From positions 12,088,184 to 12,152,183 of the forward strand of contig CM040746.1 of the NCBI GenBank assembly GCA_022829145.1: 64,000 nt of DNA. The letters are read 5' to 3'. The notes under the pieces are model-generated. The model did no database searches and was not told where the DNA came from. It worked only from the letters and a program-made list of their open reading frames with translations. Of the stretch, positions 39,901-53,369 are shown piece after piece. The translations under genes and the position numbers were made by a program. Source of the DNA: Albula goreensis (taxonomy: Eukaryota > Chordata > Actinopteri > Albuliformes > Albulidae). The number at the start of each line of letters is the position of its first letter. Positions within the stretch are counted from its first letter, which is position 1.

Positions 39901-42900
39901 AAAGATGAGAAGAAGAAGAGCAGTTCACAAATGAAATATCTGTGTAGCACGGGTTCCTCTGACCAATCATGCATTCTCATAATTTTAAATAACAAATCTG
40001 CTGCATCTATCAGTGTGGCAATGTTATGTTTGCATGTATCATATAAAGTGCAAGTACCAGTACAGTTATGAGTGTCAGCAAACAACATAGATTGATTAAA
40101 AATGGAGATAAATGTTAGTCTTTCTAAATTAGCGACTTCAGGGCTTGTCGTACTCAATTCTGGCTCTGCCATTATGCCTACGCTGTTTTTTTGTTTCAGC
40201 CATTGATTAATTTAAATTGTTGAAGTCATGTGTTTAAGTTCTTCCACAATATGAAATAGTGTGTATTTTCAACTAAAGCCAATTTTAACATTGAATATCT
40301 GTGGACACTTTCAGAACAGAAACACAACCTTTCACTCAGGACATAAATTTCTGTCTTAATACACATTATAGAGGCCTGCCTCACACACTAAATAGGAATT
40401 AATGGTTTCACACTGAACAGGAGTCTAAAGTCTTACACCCTAGATGGGAACATGTTTTATTACTTCTGGTTCATGTGTTCTACTAAACCATGGGCACAAT
40501 GCAAATGGACCCACCAAGGCATGAACACATTCCCAAGCCGCAGCAAAGTGCAGGCATTTGTGAGCTGGCCAGCATAGGTTGTCGTAGTAACTGTGGGCTT
40601 GACTTTGATCCATTTCTCGTTCTGCGGCTCAGCTGAAACATGACTCAGACTCAAACCGGGCCCCTTCCCAGCAGTCTGGCACGGACATTTCACTTCAGGC
40701 CAAAAGCCATTTGGACCACAGACAATGCTAAACACTTCAACTGATTAATACAAGTTAAGTCCTACTTCGCCATTTCTATCACAAGAAATACTATGTATGT
40801 GAATGAGGCACCGCTCTTTAGTAAATATGACGATTGTATACAATGTACTTAAGCCATTGGTGTTGTTTTCCCTACAGCCAAAACTGGCAGATATAAAATA
40901 TCTGTGAATGCAGAGCTAGGATGTGAGGGGAACAGGAATGTGAAAACTTGGAGCCACCATATCTGAACATCCTAATTAAAATGCTAACTACAAGACCAAC
41001 ACTACATATGACATAGTTAACTAATGCCCTTCCAGGAAACTGAACACCCCCACTATCACAACCGGTTACTCCACCCCCACTTCTCTCTCACACCACCCAC
41101 ATACTCGGTGGAGTATTCCCTCCTACACCGTACACACACACACCTCCATGGTAAGTTATCCTTTTCCTTCCACACACCCACCTACACAGGGGAATGTCCC
41201 ATGCCTTCTACACCCCCATCTCCATGGAGGGGGCTGTGCTCATGCTTTTCTTACACTCACCTCCCTGTGCGCTGCAGCTCTGGACCGCCATGTCCCCCAT
41301 GCTCAATCAGCTCTGCCGTGCCGTTGGGCACTGCCGGAATCTTCCGCTTCTCCTGTAAAAACAAGAAAAAAAAACAACTGTATACTAAGGAAGGCACCAC
41401 TGCTACTAAAGAAAACACCTAAAGCAGTCAGTTTCTGCTGTTAAAATGGAAATCCATGTATTTCTTCTATTACTCAAGCAGGCTCCCGTATCCTCTGCTA
41501 CATAAGCTCTACCTGCACTGTAACTGATATATTTAAATGACAAAGTTAAAATAACTAAAAATGTTTAAATGGAAACAGAATGAGGGTGTTACTCTCACCT
41601 GAGAGGGGACATTTTTTGGTGGCTCTATTCTGATTGATGGGTCCCATTCTCCTGGTGGCAGTACTGTCACTTGATCCAGGAATTCATCTATGCCAGCCAC
41701 CAGATCATTACGGTCCTTGGCTTTGTAGGCGACATCATGGAAAACCTGAGACAAACATATTGAGTCTTGCTCAATCATGTAGAAAAGGCAATGAAAGTAA
41801 TCCATGTGAACTGAAATAAGCTGATGTATGCAGAAAGCATTGCATGCAATCCATCTAACACCAGTGTGTTTCGACTTCAGGTCAATGACTGATATATATT
41901 TGCCTCATCTGCTTTTCCGCTGTTCCCCAAAATTTCCAATTATAATTCTATACATACCAAGAAAATTGATCAGAAATGAATACAAAACTTTGTAATAAAC
42001 TTCAGCTTGTTACTCAAAGTTATGGAGAGAGTGTACAGTGGAACAGTCCTCCCAACTCTTAAGCCTCTCCAATGTGGTGTCATGGCACGGCATCAAGAGA
42101 GCAGATTTGGGTGTCTGCGTAAATCACAAGAAGTGACAAGACGCTAACTAATTAGCAGGTGGATGACTTCGCTAGTCATGACAGGACAGATTCACATTAT
42201 AATTCCAACAAACACTTGGTGCTTGTCTTACCACCTCAAGTGTTTCATGAGATCTGTTTCAGGCTGTGAAATGCCCCAGTCTGCTGCCCGGCACGCACCA
42301 AAATGTGCTGTCACATGTCTGAGCATGACATTCGCTCGGCTTCCAATTTAACTCTGTGATGGGCCTTGCTGGTTTGAGATGCGGTACATCACAAACACAT
42401 TTTGGCTACTGATAAATGCAATCGCAACACTGTTTCCACCAGCTGCCGTGTGGGACAGGTATGGCTTACCTCATCGGTCATTAGAGTCGCGATTGATCTG
42501 CCAATCTCATGATACTGAGGTCCCTTCCCAAATGGCCCCAGCAGAATGAACAGGAATCTAACAGAGGGAGCAGAGCAAACAGTTGGTCCATTACAATCCA
42601 AGACTATGACAAGATGCTTTCAGTGCATCCTTCAATAGACAGTCATTTTTAGTCATATTCAGTGAGGGAAAATTTACCTTCGTGACGATGAAATATGAAT
42701 TTCATGCAAATATGAATCTATGTGTTTAATACTTTCAAGGAGCTTGCAAGCAGAAATGAAAAGTACGAAGTGCCGAGTGGAGTGGTTTCACACTCAAAAA
42801 TCTAGCTAGTGCTACACTTACTCAGAATAGAAAAGCAAATACTAACCTGTCTTTAGGTAACCGTGTTGTCAAAAGCCCCGGTGACTATATGGTCTGTGTT

Positions 42901-45900
42901 TTGAGAACAAATCAGTTGTATCTGGTGGATATAGTAGTGTTTGGTGAGCTCTCCTGATGGGTACAGGGTCTTTGGTGTTATCGTCTGTGGTGACTTTGGG
43001 GTCTGTGGTATGAACTCACCTGGTTGTGATTGGAACTTCTGCCAAGCCATTCAACAGGACCGCAGGAGAGAGGCGCACAAATGCCACCACGGGTCTGTCC
43101 AGAAACTCGAGCTCACCCACTAGGATATTGGATGCCTCTGCACCAGGAGGAATCTTCTTCATGAAGTGAAGGTCAATCTATACCAACACATCATGAGACA
43201 TGCTGTCTTAATTAGTCCTTAGAACCTTGCTGATATCAACTGGAAGGAAATAAATAAAAAATGTGTGAAATACCCGCTAATAAAATTCCTACAATTGTAG
43301 GAATCACATATTTACAACATTACTGAAAAATTAAACTGACTGTAGGACTGCACGAAAGTACATACCAGAAGCAACACAATGTTGGGTGAACTGCAGTTCG
43401 AGTGACTGGTTGCAGTTCATAATGAAGAGGAGGAATGTACCACTTTGATTGTTTTGCCCATGAAGAAAAAAAATATACAACAATGACCTAGCTAGTTCAT
43501 ACAGTCTTATTTCAGAACTTTGAAACATGTAGCTATGGTGATTTTGTATACAATCACAAGTCAGCTGTACTGACAGGCAGCAAAAAGCTCAATAAAATTA
43601 ACAAGCAACAAGCTATAGTCATGGACAATGATGCATTCTTTTAATAAATTTTCAACAATTGGTTAGCTACAACAGTTACATACTTACTGTGCTCTAAAAC
43701 ATTTAAAAAGAAAATTTTAGTTATTAGTTGTCTTAAATTAAAGGCACATATCTTGTGAACTTCTCTTTTGAATGCTCTTACGCATTGGTAGCACATACCA
43801 GGAACTCATGATCCAGAGGAGATGTACTGTATTTCATTAAAGTGGCTTAGCAAGTATGTCTTTTTCTTTTCCTCAGATGATGGATATTCAGGCTGATGTG
43901 ATAATGCTCTTCCAATTTTTAAGCTTCAAAAATCTGAATAGTTTATGTGCTGTGTCTCTAGCTACTGTACTGCTACGGTTATGAACTGCCAAACTCCCAA
44001 AATATTTTGCAGAGTTTCAGTGCTCGGGTTAATTTTTAATTGTAGAAGGCATTTATATTTGGAAAAATGTAAGCATGTGTGCTAAATACAGCAAGCCAAA
44101 ATTATGTGGAAATAAATAATTTATGAGCTACAGCAGTGTGTGTGCAGTGGAATAGTCCTTAGTATGCTATGCATACTAAAATGTGTGAGATCTTGACTAC
44201 CATGACTCAATGTCAAAATGTTTGCGGATGTTTTGTGAAATAATATTGATCATCTTGTAAGCTGGCTTCAACCGTTTCTACAGGGAGTTAAGAGTTAAAG
44301 TGATGACTGCAACATATTGCACCTCTTCAGGCAGGGGCACATGTAGACCTACGCTATCTGATCCTATTTGTATTCAGCTCCTCTCTGCACTGCGTCAGCT
44401 CAAACAGCTGGAGTTTAAAGACACAGCAGCAGAATCCATATGCCTCTGCACAAGTCTGTTACCTGTACGTGTTTGCTGAGTCACTCCTCACGCAGCCATA
44501 TCAATCACAATGTGACCACACCCCACACACACCAGCTACACTGCTCCAAACACAGCATACCGCGCTGTAAACTTGCTGACTGAACGCCTTCTCATATTGC
44601 AGCTGAGTGCACACTATGGGTCATGGAACGCAAAGCACCCCCATTCACACAAATCATTACATTCACAGTCACTGTATTTTGAACCACATTCAACTACAAC
44701 TCCACCATTTACACGACCACATACAAATCGGTATTTTTAATCTAACTTCAATATATTCTTATAATATATATTATAGGAAAGGATATAAGAAATAAAAACT
44801 AAAAGGAGACTACAGTGGCCACAGACTAAAACTCAGGACATGAGCAGAGACAGGCTGCACCACACATGTCTCCCTGCCACTGCAGATGGAATTATTCATC
44901 TGCTCTAGTTTGACCGATGGGATGGCAAATCAAGGAGTACAAATCTAGGTCACAGAATTTTACACAGAGATTAATGCTCTGAAACGGCACATCACTTATT
45001 TTCCCAAACACATGTAAAACCCTTCTCAGGGAATCCTTCTCGCACCTCCTCGCCACTCCACCTCACCCTTTTCTCTCCTCAGACTTTCCCCTCCCTCATC
45101 TGTCTCCATTATTCCCATTATATTGCACAGGGGCATTGGCTTGATGGCCAATGTTGGATAGATACGGGGGTGGTGACTATTTTTGGCCTTTACAGTAATG
45201 CACAACTGCTGCCAGAAGTGTGGAGGATTAGCTGCAAAATCTATATTCAGCAGAAAGTTTTAAAACGTTGAACAGTGATTTATTTTGTAGAATATGATGA
45301 TGAAAATAATGACAAGGGAAGAACAAAAGGTATATCCTTACATTGTAATAGTGCTTGCATCATATGGTGCTGGTATTAGGTTGTACTGTATTTGCATATT
45401 GGATACCTTGTCTTTACATTACAGCTCATGAAAAAGAGATGGTATGCTTGAATAAGTTATTTGTTCATGGTCCTAGCAAAATTCCACAATAAGCCAATGG
45501 CCTGCACTTATCCTGATCTGTAGCACATCAGTCTTTCCTCGCCTCCAACAATCAAAAAGCACTCATGGCTTTTCCTCTGAAAAAAAAAGACAAAACAGCA
45601 GGGCACCTAAGAATGCATTTTATGTAAGCCAGCTTAAATTGCCAGTTTGACCCTGGGGTTGACAATTTCTGCCAATTTGGAGTAGCTAAGATTTGAATGC
45701 TTGAGCTCACAGTAAAATTAAAAAAGTGACAATATCAATTTGTTCTTCAGGTGTACTAATTTTAATTCCACACTTTCACTTTTCAGTGAAAGTCTTAGCC
45801 TTCAGTGTCAGTTCCATTCTGTATCTAGAGTGTAAACACAAACTGATCCCACTTTTTTTTTTTTTTTTTTTTTTTTTTACTAATTTCTCATTTTCCAAAC

Positions 45901-48900
45901 ATGGAATGTATGTGAAATCTGTGAAGGTCTGTGAATAAAGATTAGCCAGTCAGCATAACACCACAATGCTTTGGAGGCATTGCCTACTTCTGAAGCTAGC
46001 TAACTGCCTGGCTAACTAACACTGACTAAGCTATCAGTTGTATTTTGAAAAAACAGCTGTTTGATGTGTATCCGAGTGGGAAAAGTCTGTCAGTGCATTG
46101 TTAACTAGCCTAACAGTAGGTGGCTGATGAATACATTTATTCATTTTATTGAAAGTAATCATCAATAATCACTCATGAGTCTATCAAGTGTTTCTGTAAA
46201 TTTATATGCTTATGTACAATGTTCAAGGAAGTGTACACAACTCAAAACCACATTAGCTACCATAGTTATCATAACAGACAAGATGATCTAGCTTGCTTCA
46301 GCCTAATGGTGGATACTATTCCACACAACTGACTGTATCAGATGAGTCACTTGTCTAACTGGTCAAACATTGCATGATTGGCTTGACAACAGATTGCCTA
46401 GAAACAATGGCTTGGCTTGGCTTCAGCCCATCATAGCTATTCAGATCTGTGCGTTCAAATGCACAAACTGCAGTGCTTACTGAGCCAGGATTCATATGGG
46501 GTGAACTACAGTATAACTGGTCATACCATTGCTCATGGAAACAGGATTTAAGACAATAGGTGGAGGGCTAATTGCTCAGGAATGGCTCCTATAATCTATG
46601 AGGTATCTGTAGACCACTTGCTCTGGCTATATATGCGATACATCCCTACCGTACAGTACAATTAAACAGCAATCGGATGTATGCTTGTCAAAGATCACGC
46701 GTGGTAGTGTTCACTTCCTAGAAGGCCACAGATTTTATTTTTGTGAAAAGCTGAGCTGGTAAGTACAACTGGGTATTCCAAGCTAGCAGGAAAATAATGG
46801 CTAAATTACATAAAATATAATGAACAATCCACTAAAAGAGGCTATGATCATTATCATTTTCATCATGGAATACATGTACATTTTATTTCTCCCCCTTCTC
46901 TTATTAAGAAAATAATTATAATGATTACAGAATGTAAGCAGTCAAATGTAGAAGCTACTACTACACAGTGTTATATGTTTTCATAACTTTCAACTCATCA
47001 GCACCTAACTAGGCTAATTTTTATCTTTAGGCAAGACAATGAGACATACTGTGCAATGATATGAAGGCTTACTGAGGTGCACAAGTCTGATGTATACAGT
47101 GAAGGAGAAACCACTCTAACATTGTTGACCTAGACTGAAATTGAATCCTTATTTTCAGTACCATAGATACCTCATAGTGAATAAAACGATGACCTCTGCA
47201 GTTTGCCTAACACAATTTATAAAGTTATTGCCATGAGTACAAATATATTTATTCGTAAATAATTTTACCAGACAGTTGTATGATAGAAGTACCATAGCCC
47301 ACAATATGTAACCTTGCTAAATTCACCGTCTGAAAATAAAATCTGTTTTCTTTTTTAAATCCATTTCTAAAGTGCTTTTATATAAAAAGATAAAACGCAT
47401 TAGTAAATACAATCTGCCAGGAAGTTCACTTCCAGTCTCAAGTCAAGATTATGCAAAAAGGGTACAATTACAGATAAATGCTTCTAGTTATAGGATAAAG
47501 ATTATTTTCTAGCCCAGGACAAGGGTGCATACTGAGCTAGGTCAGGTGAGTTAGGGTCAGTGTGCTATATTTTATATTTTAAAAAAACCTAACAAGAAAA
47601 TAGGAGAGCACTCTATTAAAGTGATAATGCATCCTATGCTAGCAGTTCACATCATAAAACAATTCAAGTACTTAGAACTAATTAGTTTTGCAGACACTCA
47701 TAAACAAACATACTGACAATTGCACATAAAGTTTTTGCAGGATCAATCATAATTTTCTCCTGACAAACACATCAAATAAAATGTTTTGAAAACTATTCAG
47801 AGGAACAGTCCAATGAATTAGCAATGAATTAGCAGTTACGTATTGTTTTCAATCTCAGTTAAGAGTTCATTAAGGATCTAACTTACAAAACCAACAGAAT
47901 TACAGTAAGTATGAACTTAAAGACTTAAATTGTTCATTAAGCAGAAGTGGCCTTCATAAAGTGTACTTTTCGTGACACGGCAAAGTCCATATCCCTCTTA
48001 CACTTTCAAAAAAGGTCAAAAATGTGGTAAGCTTGCTAAGCAAACTTTAGATTATGAGTGGGGAATGATCTCCAAGTCTTTGGAGGGAAAATTCCTTAAT
48101 TCCCCACACAAAGCCACAGAATGCAAACCTTCCTCCATTACCAAGAAATATCGGAATAGTAACCCCCTCTGGTTCTTACCTTACTGAAGTCCACTGCGCT
48201 GTTCTCTCGGCTAACATCACCCTTCCCCTCAGTGCAGGGCTGGGACTGGGGGGAGATCATCTGACCTGGTTCAACGAAAGAATGGACTGAGTCACTCACA
48301 AACACTGCAGTGTTGTTCACCAATGATGAGTCCTTACTAGCAATCAAAACACGTTGCCAATTTTGATAAATCACAGCTTTTTTCATTGTACTCATTCATA
48401 GTCTTATTTTAGGTCATATTTATGATCAGGGTTAATTCAGATGGTCTTGATAAGGTGAGTATTTTTTCCACAATCTTAAAGCGTGGAATATCTTAGATTG
48501 GCAACATCACCTTATACTATGGTGGGGATCACAAGGTGGAAGAAAGACGTCGAAGGATGTGAAAGATGGGTGTAATGTCTGGGAATTGTGGAAGGTCTCT
48601 GTGAGGAAATCAGTAACTTTACACATGCATTCATTTTGACTTTGGCATGACTGATATCTAAGACAGATCGACATAGGCATGAAATAATCCAGAACCGACA
48701 GACCACAATGAAAGAATAACAATAAGAAACGTGAAAGCAAATTTCATTTCATTGGTCGATCTGAGCACAGGCAGGAAGACGTAGCAATTGCAAACTGAAA
48801 TAAACAGCATGCCATTGCGGTTTAGCTCATATGCTCAAATTAACTTGAAATCAGTGAAGGCACTGTAATCTATTGCAATTTAAAATAGCATCCACGCATG

Positions 48901-50563
48901 AAGAAACACCAATTTTACAACCCCTTTCGATAAAACATTTGGAGATAATGTATTTTTACTGTCTTACTAGTCAAACACCATACCTTTTAAACACTGTTTT
49001 TGACCAAGAACTTCAATGCAATTATTCTGAGCATGTTTCAGATCTTACAGAAATATGGTGGCCCCCCTAATCCGGACACCCTCAGGACTGACCATCTTGT
49101 CCAGTTTATCAAGAGTTAGGGTACTGACAGACTGTGTAACTGGCTTATATGTGATCTTTTGAATCATAAATTAAGAAAAAGAAAACTGAAATGATTTTGA
49201 TGATTCAATCATAGTTTTATTTGATACTCATTATTCTTGTTATCAAGAAAAATTGACTGGTTTGTCAACTCACCTTAAATTGAGTCAATTCATCTTACAC
49301 TACACAACACTGACAAGACATACATAACCACACAAATCATAATTGCAGCTGATGGCTGCACCACAAAGTGAATTGCGCTGTCTGTTGCTATGGTCACGAC
49401 TTGACTGACATGATGAGTCATTCTCTGGAATAAAAGCACTGAAAAGCACATGTTCCTCAGATGGAAAAAAATTGATCAGACCATTAACTGAATTGCTGAT
49501 TGTTCTTTCTTTGACATTTTGGTGTATTGTCAGAAGACACATTTATCAATAAAATAAGCATTCCAGAATGTGGAATAGCAAGGGACTTTTACCATTGAAA
49601 GAATTGACACATTTCTGGGACGAGGATATATGTTAGGTTTAGCATGAAATCCGGTATGTCGGGGTGTCCGTTTTAAGGGGATCCACTGTATTTTCCTTTA
49701 CATAATTACTAAAAGGGTTTGTGGGGTTTTTCATGTGCTAGAATTGGCAGGTGAATCATAATGTTGGCAAACTTGCTTCCTAAACATAATTCCTGTAAAA
49801 GGTGTTTGAGCTTTTCATACAGTGACCAATCAATCCATGTCTGACAATATAATTACAAAGCAAGGTTTTTATAAGTTTACATATCAGTTACACTGATTAC
49901 ATTTGTAAGATATTTGAAATGATCAAGAAATTGTTTTTTTTTTACTAATAAATAAATGCTACTAAAAAATAAATGTCATGAGTTGTTTTATCTTTTCATT
50001 TTGGAAAATAGTTATGGAGTAAAATCAAAGGCTCCCATGGCCAGCGTTGTCTGTGAGAGGCAGGTACACATATGCTCACAGACAATCCTTGCTCACCAAC
50101 TCTCTGTGACTTGTCACTCGCAAATCAGCCTCAGCGACTGAACACCACACTTCCCAAGTCCCCCACCCCAAACCCCTCTCACCCCAACAACATTAACAGA
50201 CACATGGAAGAATACCACCTTCACAAGTTATGTTTTAGGAAGGAATAGGAGATAAAGTCTGTCAAGTTTTGAGTTGCCTGCTTCCGGTTCTTCTTCCTTG
50301 TCCAAGGGCTGGATATCGGAGATATCCACGGCACAATGGGGGCCAGGGCTGCCTGTCTGGGGTCTGTGGTGTGGTTTGGCAGGGGGGAGGTGGTGGGCGG
50401 TGGATGAGCTCGGGAGTGGTGTGGAGATGGAGACACAGTGAGGGCAAAAGAGTGGCCACGGCACACAGGATGAGACCTGCCTGTCTCCCCCTGCCTCGGC
50501 TGCCGTAAATGAGCCCCTCAGGGAGGACATGAGGGCAGAACACAGAGACGAACCTCCTGCCAG

Positions 50564-50594
<31 letters not shown>

Positions 50595-53305
50595 AATGTG
50601 TACACCAACAGGAAAGAAGAGAAAGAGAGACAGAGACCAGGACACTGGAAAGAAAGACATGGACAATGCAGTGTACCGTGATACAGAGTACAATGAGCCA
50701 TTAGACTGTGAGGGGCAGACAGGAAGTAGAACATCGGTCTCTCTGGAATCAGGAATCTTAATAGAGGGAAGAGGATAAAATATGTGTGTAACACCCCCAA
50801 AATGCAACCCTGCACACAAATATACACCAAATCCAGAGGGTACAAATAATTCCATACTACACAATCCCAGATAGATGTAATGTCTTTCATACAAAAATGC
50901 AAATAAGACTTGTTGATAAAAAATTCAAATCTGATGTGTGAACATCAATCCTACTTTGCTCTGAAACCTTAGCTACTGTTTGTCAAACTCTTGCCTGACA
51001 CGCTGGCAACACAAAGAATAAATTATGCTGGAAAGAAAATCACTGTTCACACCTACAGTAAAAACAGTCTCCTTCAACCAACTGCTTTCTTTCCTCTTTG
51101 ATTTTGTGAGTTTCAATAAGAAAAGCAGCAGAGTGGATATTTAGCGGATAGGATTGCAACCAGAGGGATGAAGGTAACAAGGATTGGTAGTTGCTGGTAC
51201 AATTATACTTACATCTAATCACTCGATTTACTGTCAAGAAGCATGACTGGAACTATCTACACAGGTTTTCCAGGAAAAGGGCCTAAGCTAAGCAAATTAA
51301 CTACGATAAGGAGGCACACGAAGGCACCTGTAAACAGGGACACTAAAGTACTGCTGGGAATGAGAAAAGTGTAAGATTACTGTAATCAAGAGTGCAATAA
51401 CATACAATACTCCTGCAAATGTGGGTACAAACAAGTAAACTACTACCATAAACAGTGGCACAGGACAGAACAATACTCCTGTAAATATTGGCAGTGTAAG
51501 GGACAATTCTCCTGTAAAGTGGGACACAAGATGGAACAATAGTCCTGTAAACTGGGATACAGGATGGAAAAATGCTCCAATAAACAGGGGCACAGGAAGC
51601 TACAATACTCCTTTAAACAGTGGCACAGGAAGGAACAATACTCCTGTAAACTGGAACATCGAATGGAAAAATACTCCTGTAAACTCAGACTGTGGAATGG
51701 TGTCAGAAAAGCTAACCATTTTTGTCCATGGAGTGGGGCTCTGACTGTTTCTTGCCGATGTCAGCGAAGGAGCGGACGATGGGAATCCGGTTGGCCAGTT
51801 TTTTCTGGTTCTGGTGGTGGTGCTGCTTGAGCAGGGCCTCTCGGATCTTCTTTCGCACATCCTCACTCAACTGACCGCAAGACTCATGCTGGTCTAAAAT
51901 CATATCTGAGGACAAGAGCACCAACCAGTGTTTCAGATAACAGGCAACACAATTAGTTGTACGTACACAGTCCACCCATGCCATAACTTATATATGCATA
52001 AAATAATGCAAGAAAAAGAAGGAAAACAGAAAACAATATACCAACTAAGAAAATGAGGAGCAGTGTATTCTCAAAGTTAAATGAAAATTTGTGAGGTAAT
52101 GCACCAGGGTGGAGTCACATTTATAAATGGTTTAGCTTTTTTTGAAATCTATTTTTTTCTGTTAGCATGCATCCATAAACATATCTGGGTGATTTTATTA
52201 TTAGCAAAAATAAAAAATAAATAGCAAAGCAAAAAATAAAAAAACTGACTGAATCACTGCATTTAGGTGAAAACATGTAATGACAGCTATAACTCATAAA
52301 ACATACAAATCATTAATGAAAATACAGGATTATGGGTAGTTCCAATAAAATAACAGTGAGATAAATGTGTAGAGAAAGAGCAGAAGCCAAAGGCATTCAC
52401 TGTATGTGCCATTGTTAATGTCTTTTAATCTGAATTAGGGAATGAACTGCAAGAAAAAATGTTGCGCTGGCAGAGTGATCTATGTGGGTCACAGCTGATT
52501 TAATGAGAAGACTGACCCTTCCTCCTTCATCATGTCATTCCATGAATGCTGAAAATATCATTTAGCCATACCTTTTATCTGATACATTATTTAAGCGCAT
52601 CTGCAATGTTCTGAGAAAGATGAAGGGTTAATGAGGCTCACGGCACACACCGATATTCAGCTGATATTCACTAAGCCATCTGAATGTATAATAAAATGGA
52701 CAGCAAATTAATCACAATTTCTAAGCAAGCTTTGTTCCTTTTTGGGAAAAAGGGCAGTCACCAAATGTGCATTAGTATGAGCCTTTTCATATGAATTATA
52801 AATCTGTATTTAAACATATTCCAGTTGTGGAACAATGGAGACCGGATGCAGATCGGCTTAAAATGCTCTTGTTTATCTATGTAATGGATAGACCAGCATG
52901 ATTTCTGTTCCAGAGCAAATATAAGTATGAGCTCTTCAGAAGTTAATTTTTCTCAGTTAGCCAGCACTTCTTCTGACTCAGGTGTGTGCTACTCTCTCAA
53001 GGCTAAAAATGAAAAATGTCTTTTCTGAGTCTCTGAGTGGTTGCTGTGGAGCTCTGCTTTGGCTGGGCTGAAGGGCACAGCCTTTTCCTTGAGCACGTCT
53101 TCCACTCAGACACACTTACGGTACGGGTCAAGAGACGCTTCACTCTCTGACACACTGCCACCAAAGCACAAAACAAATGTATAAAGTGAGATGTGTATTC
53201 CAAACCTTTCCAAAGAAAAACCACAACCCACTCCCGCACTATTCCACTCAATATTTCTTACTTAGTACTTTTAAGAAATTACACAAATTGGTTTATTTTG
53301 TATTA

Positions 53306-53369
<64 letters not shown>

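Larger units (their letters stand above)
48266..51716. other. slc4a10 intron E5-E6
   Basis: It holds the 33-bp minisatellite next to E5, a CA run, a GC-richer segment at 50.2-50.9 kb with a long chance-like open frame, and a pogo-like element at 49.06-49.69 kb. Confidence 0.7.

Noticed and set aside
51297-51593. Open frame with repeated FTGVLFxPVPLF-like units
   Set aside because: Produced by the 33-bp minisatellite, whose period is a multiple of three.
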